A stretch of DNA of 64,000 nt. Origin: Paguma larvata. Lineage: Eukaryota; Chordata; Mammalia; Carnivora; Viverridae. Within the stretch, counting starts at the first letter, position 1, and each line of letters begins with the position of its first letter. The DNA is taken from NCBI GenBank assembly GCA_030068075.1, contig CM057829.1, positions 88,837,889 to 88,901,888 on the forward strand, in the 5' to 3' direction. The notes under the pieces are model-generated. The model was not told where the DNA came from, made no database searches, and worked only from the letters and a program-made list of their open reading frames with translations. Below, one piece after another: positions 1 through 22,850 of this stretch. Both the position numbers and the translations under genes were made by a program.

Positions 1-7615
<7,615 letters not shown>

Positions 7616-7618
7616 TCA

Positions 7619-8584
<966 letters not shown>

Positions 8585-8670
8585 CTTGTAGCCACCGCAG
8601 GTGAGGCCCGCATTCCTCTTGGCCAAGACGCACTTCATTCTGAGGAAGAAGGAGCGCTCGATCTCATACT
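8585..8670 (-). CDS. SIM1: SIM1 coding exon 5: linker between PAS-A and PAS-B
   Basis: Encodes residues 153-181. It begins [20 protein letters not shown] and ends GGYK. The stretch [18 protein letters not shown] is highly conserved among SIM proteins. The acceptor is TCTCTCCCAG and the donor TACAAG|GTGTGTGG. The exon enters in phase 1 and leaves in phase 0. Intron 4, between exons 5 and 4, is only 117 bases. Arg171, mutated in a known human obesity-associated variant (R171H), is intact. Confidence 0.98.
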
Positions 8671-8787
8671 CTGGGAGAGAGGGGAGGAGGGAGGTGAAGG
8701 ACGTGAGAGGGCTGATGCGACTACGCGTCCCACCTTGGCTAATTGTGGGCGAGGGACCCAAGCAGCGCAGGCACGCATCTGCCTTAC

Positions 8788-8896
8788 CCTGCACAAAGTG
8801 AGAGTGGTAGGGCTGATGAGCCGTAAGCACCGCGGTCATCTCGTCGTGGTCGGCCGGGTGGATGTATTCATAAATGCTGTTTCCAGTCAGCTCTAC
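8788..8896 (-). CDS. SIM1: SIM1 coding exon 4: second half of PAS-A
   Basis: Encodes residues 117-152 and the first base of codon 153. It begins [20 protein letters not shown] and ends HFVQ. The [12 protein letters not shown] motif is typical of bHLH-PAS PAS-A domains. The donor reads GTGCAGG|GTAAGG, so the final G belongs to the exon; this makes Glu153 when joined to AG of exon 5. The acceptor is CTCTTTACAG. Ile128, Asp134 and Gln152, each altered in rare human obesity-associated variants, carry the reference residue. Confidence 0.98.
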
Positions 8897-9571
<675 letters not shown>

Positions 9572-10184
9572 TTAGAGGTGTTCAGCTAGAAGAGCAGAGA
9601 GAGGGAGTAGAGAGAGGCAGACAGGAAACAGGGCTTAGAAAACCTGCCACAAGAGTCCCTCTTTTGTTCATTCCAGATACGTAAGCATCTGGGACATGCA
9701 GCACCCTGGGAGACACCCAGAGGAAGTGGTGGGCAAGGGTACTGCCCTCTAAGACTCAGGACCCACTGAAATACAGACATATATCTGTAGCACACACACA
9801 CAAATATAGGGGACAGGGGATAGAAGTTCTTTGGGTGCTGGTCATTGAAAGAGCAAATAGTTTCCTGAGTCAGTCTTGGAGGACTCCATAGAGGTGGCAT
9901 TCTATAACGGAAAGAGTACCCTCAGGGTTTAGGAGGGTACTAGTGGGCATATGCGCCATACGGAAGGGCTGGTAGTCTGAAGTCTGTAGACAGAAGGCAG
10001 CTGGCCAGTAGCTCCAGAAAAGAATCTGGAGGCGGGGGAAATGAGACGTTTTCTGGGTAGCATATCCACAGAGTAGTTCTATAGTGTGTACATGTGTATT
10101 TACATTGATGCATCAAACTGAAAGATTTTTCATGAAAGAAAGTCTTAGACTGTCTCTGTCTCTTTGTCTCTGTGAATGAGGCCA

Positions 10185-11290
10185 CAGTCCAGGCAGTGGG
10201 GACATAAGGATGAGTCAGATCCTGCTCTCAAGTCCTGGAAGTCCAGCAGCAGAGACTGGCTAAAGACCGATATAATGACCACACAGCTGAATGGGCAGTA
10301 TGTTGCGGGGGTGCCCAGAGGCTGAGTGGCCAGAGGCCTGGGGGAGAATCAGAAAGGCCTCAGAGGACCTGTTTGAGCAGAGCCTTGAAGAGGAAGCTTG
10401 AACTGGAGATGGGAGGAAGGGAATCATAGGCAGAAAGAATGACGTGGCAAAGGCAAGGACTGGTGGGGGGCGGGGTATATCTGGTGTGCTCAGGCTCCAT
10501 GAATTTGGTGCATCAAATATGGGCTGAGAAAGTATACTGGTGCTGTGTTTCTGGAGAGTTCGAGAAGTCAGTCAGAAGAATTCAGAGAAGCTCCTGTAGG
10601 CATCAGGGTTCCAACAGTTTCTAAGCAAAGATGTAGATGTGTGTGTGTGTGTGTGTGTGTTTTGTTTTGTTTTGTTTTGTTTTGTTTTTCAGTGGTAGAA
10701 TGTGGACAATGACCTACAGGAGGAAAAAGTGGGATGAAGAAATCAGAGATGGTTGAACCTAAACTTGGGTGGTCACAGGGGTGAAGAGGAAGAGGGAGAG
10801 TTTAAGTCAAAGATGGTTCTAGCTGGGGAGTTTACGGTGGCAGAAAGAGAAGCTGAGAGTGACTTCGAGGTCAGTGAGTAGAGGGTCCCAGCATTAGCCA
10901 AGACCGAGAATTTAGGGAAGTGCGGTGGGCTTTTGTATGAGTGGCAGTCCGGAGGAGGGAGGTAATGAATTCTAGTCTTGGAGATGATAAATGTAAGGTA
11001 GATGCCGATTTCCAGCTGGCATTAGGAAGTAAGTCTGGAGCTTCAGAAGGGTGTCTAGACTGGAGACGCCAGCTGGAGACATGCAAATGTGGGGGAAAAG
11101 TTGAGGTAGTGGTGTTGGCTGAGATGACCCATGAGGCCTTGAAGCTGTGAGAGGAGAAAGAGATAGAACCTTGGGGAAATGCCAGCATTTATGGCAGTAG
11201 GCAAAACAGAGGAGTAAGTAGAGAAGGAGAAGAATCCAGGAAATTGTGCTACTTTAGAAACTGAAGGAGGAAGGGTGAGCGTCACGTAAG
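10185..11290 (-). mobile_element. L2 LINE remnant (antisense), first part
   Basis: The plus strand shows GGCAGTGGGGACATAAGGATG, GAGCAGAGCCTTGAAGAGGA and later TTGGGGAAATGCCAGCA, the order expected for the complement of L2 ORF2. It is heavily diverged with no intact frame, and a GT/TTTTG microsatellite sits inside it. It continues past the plus-strand L2 piece to about 11860. Confidence 0.55.
10636..10689. repeat. (GT)n-(TTTTG)n compound microsatellite
   Basis: About 12 GT units run straight into five TTTTG units. It lies in SIM1 intron 2. Confidence 0.95.
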
Positions 11291-11299
11291 CAGTGCCAC

Positions 11300-11560
11300 C
11301 CCTGTCAGGTGTTTACCCAAATGTCACCTTCTCAGTGAGGTCCTCTGCAACGTCCCCATTTTAAGTGGCACTACTCAAACACAGCCTCTCCCCTTTCTTA
11401 TCTGTCTCCATAGCACCTACACCACCTGTTATACTATGTAATGTACCTATGCGGGTTTGCAAGGCTGCTTTCCTTAGAATGTAAACTCCATGGGGGCAAG
11501 GCTTTCTGTGCGGCACACAGCTGGCCCTACTATATTTGTGCAATGAACGAAGTCAGGTGG
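11300..11560 (+). mobile_element. L2 LINE 3' end
   Basis: AAATGTCACCTTCTCAGTGA followed by GGTCCTCTGC and, further on, AATGTAAACTCCATGGGGGC and GTGCAATGAACGA match the L2 3'-terminal region in order. It lies in the opposite orientation to the surrounding L2, so two elements are nested or adjacent. Confidence 0.75.
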
Positions 11561-11664
11561 GATAAGAGATGCACACCTTATGCTGGACGTCCAATTGTGG
11601 TGGAGCCTGGACAGACACACCAGTTAGGAGAGATGCCAGACTGCAGCGGCGTGGACGTGAGGGC

Positions 11665-11860
11665 ACCAGGGTAAGTGATGGAAATTGAGAGGGTGATGAA
11701 GTTCTTCCAGAAGTTTTGGATGAAGAAGAGGGAAAAGATTAGGCAAGAGCTAGAAGGAGTGAAAGACCTCTTGTTTATAGGGATGAGGAAAGTCAGCTGT
11801 GATATGGAAAGACTGGGGGTGGGGAGGGCATTGCTGAGAGACAACTGATGAAAGTGTCCC
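11665..11860 (-). mobile_element. L2 LINE remnant (antisense), second part
   Basis: Continues the style of the 10185-11290 element: TTGAGAGGGTGATGAAGTTC, GAAGTTTTGGATGAAGAAG and GGAAAGTCAGCTGTGATATG. Assignment rests on order and context only and is less certain than the first part. Confidence 0.4.
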
Positions 11861-12279
11861 TGAGAAAGGAGAGGGATGCCGCCTTTCTATTTAGATTCAG
11901 AGATGTGAAGGCCAGGCCTCTGAGGGAATGCTTACACAGGCCTTTCTTTGCTCTATGACACTAAAATCTCTTTGGCCTCCAGGACTGAGGGAGGGACAAG
12001 GTAGCCACGGAGCAGGGAAAGTCACCACACTCCTGCCATGGGATGCTGGTCCTGCGTGGCCCAGAAGGAAGAACTAGCTCAGATTCTCACCACCACCACC
12101 CCCCTCCCCGCCCCGTGTTGCTTAGGTTTGAGGCTCCCACAAGAGGAGCTGGGGGGGGCGCGGGTGGACAAGGAAAATAATAAGGGGGTGGAGGGTGGGA
12201 GACAAGTGTCAAGCCTAAAAATGCCACCGGGAGTTTTGCTATTTTAAATATTTGCTGTGCGACTTAAGCGGGCAACGGG

Positions 12280-13490
<1,211 letters not shown>

Positions 13491-14339
13491 GGCTGCGGGC
13501 TCTCCAGCCAGTTTCCTCCCCTAGTCCTCTGCCTTTAATCCCCTTCAGAGAAATCCGTTTGCTTGTGGATGGCTTCCAGCACCTACGTCCCCGAGCAATC
13601 CTTCTTCCTCTGCTTCCTCCCCACTAGCCCTGGCCTTACACATCCTAACCTCGCCCCTCAAAAACGAAAACCAAAAATCAAAATCAAAAACAAAAACACC
13701 AGTGTAGGCTTTTTTGAAGTTTACTTTCAGGTGCTAACACCATCTTAGCAGTATTTTCATTTCCTTTTGGATAAGGAGAATCATTCAGTTTCTCTACTTG
13801 CCACGTGTCTTCTGACAAAGGTATCGTGTGTTAACAAAGACAGCCCCTTCCTCTCCTCGATGCTACCACGTTAAGAACTTTCCAGGCTTTGCCAGAAAAT
13901 TCTCTCGGTGATGCCTAAAAAATAAAATTTTCTGAAAAAAAATTTTTTTAATAAAATTCTCTGGATACCCGTGGCTGATTTTTAAAAAACTAAGAGGGAG
14001 TCTACTATAGTACCTGTTTGCAGAAGAAAAAAAAAAGGCAGAAGAAACTTAAAACAGAGGTTATACTAACCATAACTACTTACAGGTAATGTTTTTTAAC
14101 AGTGTTGCTGCTGAAATTAATTTAACTAGGTAAACTCTTTTACACCATTAAACAAGGTTTAACATGACAAAAGGGGGTGTGATTTACTGATTTACTGTTT
14201 TAAAATACAAATCACTACGAAGTACACAATGACAAACATGCTCGCATTGTAATATGGGGGTGAGGGCGGATCTTTCCGCATAAAACATGGAGTTGGACTC
14301 TTAAAACGTGTTGGCCAGGAGCTGCTTCCAAAGCAAGCG

Positions 14340-15580
14340 ATCAAAACCCTGGTAACGAGTAACCATGAGCGCCCCTTAAGCTCGAATCGGGTCTTTCTGG
14401 GTGTTTGCACATCTAAATAAATCTAACGATTTCCCCACCGCTCTGCAAACACTGATGCTCCCCGCCCGCGGCTGGACTACTCTCCCTCCCTCGCCTCTAG
14501 TCAATCCCCCCTGCCTCTTTAGCCCGCCCCAGCCTCCCTCCCTGGAGTCACTCCGCTGCCCTAATCGCTTTGGTCCTTCTGGATTGTTCGCGAGGGCCCC
14601 GCCACAGCCACCTGTACACACCCCTCCGCCGGGTCCCTTCGCCCCTCGGGTCTCGGCCAAGCTATCCTCCTCCCGGGTTTCGGGCACGGCGCGGGCATTT
14701 TTTCCTCGCCGCTCAAGTATACCCACCCACGAGTGGCGTGGTGGGGGGATTGGTTGGGGAGAGCCAAGCCGGGGAAGGGGGAAGGGGTCGTGCTGGGAGA
14801 GCTGGGGCCGCGGGTGGCGCCGGGCCGCGGACGCCGGCCGGGCCGAGGCCCGAACGCTCTCAGCCGTGCCGGGGCGAAGCCGGGCGGTCCGGCCCGCCGG
14901 GAGCTGGCCGAGGGAGGCCTCCTCGCGTCTGGAATCTTGTCCTCCGGAGGGGTGCGAAGCCCGCGCTTGGGGCCAGCAAATGCCCTTCTTCTGAAACTAT
15001 GAAGTTCTCCCAAATCGGCTGGAAACAGCCCGGGAACGGCCTTCCGACCCGACTCGTCTGAAAGTCCCCGAGCTGGGCTCGGGGTTAAGTGCTGGTTCCG
15101 AACCCGCAGCGCCCGCCGCGGCTGTTCGTGGTCTCGGGTTGCGGCCTCATTACTATGCGCCTACCGGGGAAACAGAAGACTTCCCCGCAGGTTAATAAAC
15201 AGCCGGCCTGGCGCAGGTTACCGAGGGCCCCCGTCGCCCTCTCCTGCCCCCACCCCCACACCTTTTAAGGAACCTTTTGCTTTCACGGAGCACTGCCTTC
15301 TGTGCGTTCTCGGTTGAAACCTCCGTCACGCGGTTTTGTCTGGGTTAATGTTTTATAAGGCACTGGCTGCCTTCGGCTACCTGCCGGGCTTTCCTGACCT
15401 AATCCTGGGGCCGAGCTCGCCCTTCGGCCTGCCCAGGACACCTCCCGAAGCCCGGGTCAAGGGTTCCGCCTCCTGAAAATCCTGGAGCGGGCCAGAGACC
15501 CCTCTCCCCGGAACCCCTCACCTCTGGCCTGCGGTGACGCGCTCCCGCGCCCAATTTCAGTTGGCGAGGGGGGTAAGCTG
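14340..15580. promoter_or_regulatory. CpG island in SIM1 intron 1
   Basis: The densest CpG run in the gene body, with clusters such as GCCGCGGACGCCGGCC near 14822-14840. Open frames across it on both strands reflect GC content and overlap each other, so none is called. It could be an alternative promoter or a Polycomb-type island. Confidence 0.6.
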
Positions 15581-16859
15581 AGATTTCGTTTCTGCACTTG
15601 ACCTACCGCAGAAAATTCACAAATCCTTTGATTGTCTGTTTAAAATGAGGAGGAAACCAGCTCCCTTTGCGGCAGGATTACAGTGGGAACAAGATCTAAA
15701 GATTCTCTTGTAATTCGGCGAGGCCGAGGGAACGGGGTTTTGCAAAGGAGAAAAGGAGCTCTGTGAGGGAGGCGATAACTAAATCGGGTTTTAGACAAAA
15801 GGATTTTCCCCAGCTAAAGTGGCCGAAGACAAAGGAAAACATAATCTATTTTGGAAGATTTCCAAGATATGTCACATTAACCTTAGCAGATAAATTTTGC
15901 TTCTCCCCGCCCCCCTCTTCCCTTAAAGTCTGGTTTATCATATTTACATAAGTAGTATTAGAAGGGATGTATCTATTATGGATCTAAAGGGCTAGCTCAC
16001 ATTTCATGTGAAACCCCGGGCGAAGTTTCACTCTTACCCTCAGTGCGCGGTTGAGCCATTTCCATTTAAATACCCCCTGACCCAAGGATTACCTCAATGG
16101 ACTGACTGCACGGGTTTTGTAATTTCCTGAAAATGAGATTTCGATTTATAAAACAAGAAACCAATTAGTAACCAAATGAGGCGAAGTAGATCCACTAAAA
16201 TTGACCTAATCCCACAGGCACAATTTAGGCCCGTTCTTGGCGAATGAATGATGAGCCCCCGTCTAGCGTGAGCTCAAAGCATCATCCAGCTGTGTTATTA
16301 CAAGCAGCAAAAATAAATTGATCGAGCTTTTCCTTCGGAATGAATTTCATACCCTTGACAAAATATAGATTACAGACCTGGCATCATCGCCTCTTTCACT
16401 TAGAGAGAAAGAAGAGGAAGAGAAGGGGTTGGTCCACTATTCTTTTTTACCCGCTCCCTTTAATAAATAAACACTCTATCTCAATAGAAATGTGTCCCCC
16501 TTGTAGTAGTTTCCAGAAAAGTTCATCCCACGGACAGACTGCAATATACATTTTAGGCAATACAGGGGGAGTGGGAGTGGACCGAGGAGCAGTCCCGTGA
16601 TCTGAGCACAACTTGGTGACTGAGGTGGGAAAAGCCGTCTGATACCATGCTCCTAACTTCGGGTCCCAGAGGGACTTGTTCAGCCACGTGGGTTTTCCAC
16701 AAGGCCTGCGGGTCCTTGCTGAGGGCATGCTGTCCAACACCCCTCCCCGCCCCCACCTCCCGCACCTGTCCAGCAACCTAGCAGCTTTCTGTCAGGGGTC
16801 CCAGAGCCTCAGAGGCTCTGGAGGAGAGAGGGACGGAGATTGGTCCCTCTTAGACTAGA

Positions 16860-17930
16860 CAGAGCTCCTGGACCGGTCACTGGGTAGGAGGCTGCTTCCC
16901 ACGTCGTCGTTGACTGTCGGCGCTGTGGCCCTCCCCCCTCAAGGCCCTCTCCGGCCACCTGGCGGGTGTGGCCGACCTCGTGAGGGTGTTGATAGGGGTG
17001 CAGGACCTAACTTTGTGTCTCCCGTGTGTCTGCACTCCACAGTGGCAGTGTGTGCCCTCTCCCCTGCGTGTCCCTGGCCGCACCCGGGAAATCCACTAAT
17101 GTTATAGTAAATCTGGGGTGGAGAATGAGGGTCACAGCACTGACTCCGCACCCTCGCTGTGCTTTGGCGTTGGAGCTAGGTTTCCAGGTGGGGAGCGAGC
17201 AGGCCAGCCTAGCTGTCGGCGTCGGGCCTGCAGCGAAAAGAACAGGAACTGTAGGAACGAGGGACAAGCGGATTTCGGCCTGGTCCCAACTAAATCGTGG
17301 GACGAAAACGCACGCGGGTTTGACAGTAGTGCCTTGAGTGACGCTGAAAAACGTCAAGCGGTGTCGCCCCAGGGATCCAGGTCTTCAAAAGTGGCCGGGA
17401 GGGGCAATGCCAGAGCCCAAAGGCAGGCGCAGGTGGGCGGATGGGAATACCCCGTTGCGCGGGGGTCTGCCGCCCGCTTTCTATTTGGCGGCCGGGACTC
17501 CCCCGCCGCACTACTGATGGCTCGGGCAGGGTCTCGGCCTCAGGTTTAAACAACGGCCGGCCCTTGAAGCAGTGGCCCAGGGAGAACTAATGACGGAGGG
17601 TGCACGTCCCAGCCTCTGCTTGGGACAGGCTCGCTGAGACGTCCTCGGACTTTGGGAGAGCAGAGACCTGGTCTGAATCATGCGAAGACCTCGAGCTGGC
17701 GCCCCCTCTGCTGAGGCCCCCCAGCGTCTGGGCCATAATGAGCCGAACCGCGCGGGCGCGGCCTCCGGGCAAGCCTGCTACGTGCTTCTCCCCGTTGCGT
17801 GCTTTGGTGCGTACGAGAAGCGCGGTAGAGGCTTCTTCGACAACGTCTCGGTCTCCAGTCCGGCGCGAACCACGCAGGTAGAGCGACTCCGCGCAGCACC
17901 CGCCTCCCGGATTGGACTACCCGGAGAAAG
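16860..17930. promoter_or_regulatory. Second CpG-rich block in SIM1 intron 1
   Basis: CpG-rich patches at 16890-17060, 17210-17560 and 17620-17930. Contains CGCGCGGG-type runs and GC boxes. No recognised gene. Boundaries by eye. Confidence 0.5.
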
Positions 17931-19937
17931 TTTGTCCCGCACTTCTCAAACACTGTTTTAGTACTTTCTAATTAGCAGGCCCACTTGGAAATCCTTGAGG
18001 GCTCCCCTCCCCCATGCAAAATTCAAAATTCCATAAATCAGAGACTGAGAATGGGTGGGCAGCTAAAACCATAAGGCGTGAGTTGGGTCTAAACCTCATT
18101 CTCTTGAGAAATACCTGTGCGGACATAGAAAAGTCCGGTAAGAATCCATGGGTTCGAATTGTGTCCACTTTTGTGTCTGCAAAAGCTCCAAAGTGCCAGG
18201 ATTTCCCCAGGATTGAAAAAATAACTCTTCCAGAAAAGACGTTTGTCCTCTGGAAATTTAACCTGATTTTAACTTCAAGCGTGTGATTGGACCCTGCTTA
18301 AAAGCATCCTGCTATAGCTTATGATACCCTGTTCTGCTGTATTGTTTTTATTAGTGATCGTTCCCTTTAAAGGGAAAAAAAAGTATTTTTTTCTTTATCT
18401 GATCTACAATTTCTAGCACATAAATCTGCCTTGCAAATGCTCTGTGCAGAGTTTAGTTCTGCACTCTACATTTTAAGTCGACATCAAAACTGGAATTAAA
18501 CAGAGAAAACCAGCGTGGAGGGTAAACTGGGCTTAAAGGCTTTTAAATGAGAAAAACTTCTGTAAGAAAATAAACATGGAAACCTAATGCTCAATCATTT
18601 CCCCGAACAGCAAGAAAAACAGCCTTAAATCACCCATCCACGTGGGAAATGGGACCTCTTTTTCTCTTTCAGTTCCTGGTCCCAAAAAAATATAAGGCGA
18701 TTAAGGATTTCAGTCTTGAGGTGAATATTATAGAAAGGGTCTGTGGAGGTTTCTTTAATCATCCTTGTCCTTCCAGCCTTTGTAAAGACTCTTTCCTGCA
18801 CAGCTACTAATTTCAATTCTGTGATGATTTTTATTTTCCCAAGACATCTTGACAATGAAATGGCAGTGTGATGTTACCAAGATTCTGAATGGCTATAGAT
18901 TTGAAAACATGTCTGATCCTTTCAAAGGTTATTCGGCAAGCCCTACTACACCCCTAGCCAAGACTGTATTATATCTGGATAACAAGTATATATTACTTTG
19001 TCATTGAGTTTGTCCTATTTTGCACATGAAGTCACACTACCTTTTTTTAAAATCCTTCCTTTCTGGCATTGATAACACCAAAGATTGATACATTTCTAGG
19101 TGCCTCAAGTTTTTTCTTTGCAAGCTATTTTAGAGTAGGATATGTTGCCAATGGGAGATACGCAGTTTTAATGATTTCACAGTAATCTTTATTCTTTTTA
19201 AAATTATTATTAAGTCTCCAATCTAATGCTTTATTCTTAATTATTTCAGGTACCCATATTCCACTCCTCTGTTCCTCCCTCTCTCTCTTTCATCTTTCTT
19301 TAAATGGCTCAATTTTATCTACTCAGATAAATAAAAACTGAAGTTTGCCTCCAGACAAGCTATCAAAACCAGGGGAAAAACTATATAGAGTGATGCAGAA
19401 TTAGTTACATTTCAAGAATCTTTTTAAAATTCGTTCAAATATAAGTACGGAAATATTTCTCTTTACTGATTAAGACTTTTGATATTACGAGGGTACTGTA
19501 CATGAAATGTAATCTGAGCCCAAACAGTGACGTTTTATAGTCGTTGTTGTGCCTATAACTAAAAAGTCACCAGATTTATAATTATTTTAGATTACATACA
19601 CTGCAAAAATCTATGTTACATGTGACAGAAAGCTTACCGTGATGAAATAGCTGTCTTTACTCCATCCTTAAGACAAAATTTAAGACCTACTATATGCTGG
19701 AATGGCATCAAGATAGCTGTAACAATGAACCATATCTGCAAATTCTTTCCGCTTCTCATCACTAAAAAGATGACCTCTACATAAAGTGCTCAGTTTCCCC
19801 CATGCCACAGACCCAATCTTGTCTACTCTCCGCCTTCAGTCCACAGCTGAACTCAAATTTGGCACCCTCTGCAGGTTGTGCCTGGTTTTGCCACTTGTGA
19901 TTGTATCACTACTTTGAAGATGCTGGGTTGTGTGAGA

Positions 19938-19961
19938 GTGTGTGTGTGTGTGTGTGTGTGG
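19938..19961. repeat. (GT)n microsatellite
   Basis: About 12 GT units in intron 1, followed by GTTGTTGTTATTG. Confidence 0.95.
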
Positions 19962-21337
19962 TTGTTGTTATTGTTTAATATTTTAAAGGGCTGTGTCTGG
20001 GCTTTGGATTTTTTAAGCTAATCTATCCTCACTAAAACTAAAACCTCAATCCCTAGGAGCCAGCTGTTCGGATGACCCCTGTCTACCTCACCGGGTGGAG
20101 GCTGCGGGTGAGTTATGAGCTCCACAGTAGCTGGAGAAATAAATGATGTGCCCAGAGTTCACACATCGTCCATCCCCTCCTCCCCATAAACTCACACTAG
20201 CCTCTGAAGAAGGGAGAGGAGGGAGGGAGGGCCCCCCCAGGCTCCCCCCCCTCCAGCTCTGGAGGAAGCTGAAAAGAGGCTGCAGAAAGCACAGTCGCGG
20301 TTAAAGTAGCCACAGGGGATCAGCCCGGCCACCAAGGGGACTCCAGGGGGAGTCTTGCCAGTGCTCTCTTTACAAATGAGAAGTTGGCTAAGAGAGTTTA
20401 CTTTCTGTTCTTATTTATCACGCGATTTATAATTTGTGGAGTTCGCACTCAATTAAACAAGAAAGCTTGCTCTCTTAGAAAACAAAACCAAAACAGCCAA
20501 AGTCAGCCCAATACCCTGCGGCCGCGCCTGCCCGGGGTCTGCACGACAAAGACCGGCGCCCCGGCCGGCGACTCCCGGGCGCTGTGGCCGCTCTCTCGGT
20601 GCGCGCCCGGGAACCCGGAACGCCGACCGCTATTCTTTGCCTCCCGCGACTACTCGCAGCCCCACAAGCAGCACCATATGCTTCTTCTGATCAAACAGCG
20701 AGCGACATCGGCACCGATAATTGACGAGACCCGTTAGAAATCACGCAGAAAGGGAGCCCACTGAGACCGCAGGGGCTGACAAATCACTGCTAATAATCCT
20801 GTTAGGAACAGCGCGGCCAGCCGAGTTCGCAATAGCTTTATTTTTATAAAGTAGGCGCTGACAGTATAAAAGACAAGGAGATCTCTTTTTTTAAACAGAA
20901 GGCGGTGTGGCATAATAGTAGTTTTCCCACTAGCAATTCTCGGCACAGTTTGAATGGGAAACATGGTTTTTAATGTATAAATTTCCCCTCCACTCTTTTT
21001 CTTTAACTTTTCAGGAACTTTAGGTTTGATTTTGATTCGTCTCCTCCTGTGGTTTCCACCGTCAACTGAGATAGTTCAAGGAACTGCTTTAAGACAAAAC
21101 AACTATAACACTATTTGTAGTTTTGGGGTAAAACTGACCGATAATTTGAAAGTTTTTCTTTAGAGCTCCTGACTAATTTGTCGGCATATTTTGCAAGATT
21201 TTGATTCAGATAATAACTTTTAGTCAAGATCAAACAAAGTGAAACTCCAAGCCCAATGATGACTATTTGCTTCCTCCTATTTCCTTAAAAGAAAACCACA
21301 CACCCCAAGCACCCCAAATCAACAATAACATAAACCT

Positions 21338-21434
21338 AGGGGAGGAGAGTGGGTGATGGGCACAGAGGAGGGCACTTGTGGGGATGAGCACTGGGTGTTA
21401 TATGGAAACCAATTTGACAATAAATTAAAAAAAA
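21338..21434 (+). mobile_element. 5'-truncated L1 3' end with target-site duplication
   Basis: Carries the carnivore L1 tail motif GAGCACTGGGTGTTATATGG and AATTTGACAATAAATT, then poly-A. It is flanked by a perfect 17-base direct repeat, AACAATAACATAAACCT, at 21321-21337 and 21435-21451. The insert is only 97 bases, so it was cut short on integration. It is the only young retroelement seen within SIM1 in this window. Confidence 0.95.
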
Positions 21435-22528
21435 AACAATAACATAAACCTCTGTGGGTCAAATAAGACATTCTGGTTTGTAAATAAACAGGGTTCTTTC
21501 TCATGGAAGTTTTTGTTTGTTTAGTATTCTCCCCTCTGTATTTCCCAATCTCTCTCCTCTGGCAAAGACACATCTAAATTTTTTTTTAAAAAATTGTTCA
21601 TATTATTTGAATGTGGGTAAAGGAAAGGATGGGGAAATGGAGGAAGGAAGTGTCCTTTTCCTAGTGAGTATAACTGATTTTATACAGGACACTGTTCTTT
21701 GAAGGCTGCTCTGTGCTCACACAGTGAATCTTGATAATTTAAATACATGTTTTAAATCACAACCAGCTCAGCTCTTCTTCTTTCTAGGCCTTATAAGACA
21801 ATTTTCCCAGGATCGGTTTTGCCAAGCTGCCACCTAGCAGATATTTTCTAAGTGGGCTAGTCTTCGTAATTCAACCTTATGTGTTTGGGTCCTAGCCTAT
21901 TATCTCAGAGATAATATCAAGCTCAGAGTTGCAAATCACCAAGTCTCAGAGTTAGTTTCAGAATCTGTGAATATCTCAAAAACTCAGACTCAATTTGCTA
22001 TAAGCAATCGAGAGACTGGATAAATTCAGGTCATATTTGTTCATAAATACGCCTGGTACTCATCTGCATACTTGTAAAACTATAGAGGAATTATGGTCTG
22101 GCTTGGCTAGCTCCATGTACATGGGTCTATCTATATGTAGCAAAAATACAAGAATTTGGCAATGTTCCTGCTTTCTGCCAGATACAATTCTAACAAGAGG
22201 AATAAAAAAAGAAAGTCATGTTTGGATTAGTTGTACTTTCAATCGAGCTCAGTATCTGAAGTGTTGACAAAAGCACTGTTGGGCTGCTTCCCAACCAAAC
22301 ATATCCGATGGACTAGACAGAAAGTATTAATGGGGAAGTAGAAAGAGCCACAAAAAGGCAACAGTAATTCTAAGTTCAGAGAGGTCCTTAGTCAAGCACC
22401 CATGCTAAACTTCCCTTTGCAGAGAGTATGTATGTATGCGTGACAGTACTTCTCTGTTCAGTGGTGTAGGCTCACTCACTGGCAAATCTCGACCCTCCAG
22501 CCTCTGAAATTCCATCCGGGCAAAGTCA

Positions 22529-22850
<322 letters not shown>

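Noticed and set aside
14401..15061. Overlapping 150-197 codon open frames on both strands
   Set aside because: Caused by the high GC content of a CpG block, where stop codons are scarce; frames contradict each other.
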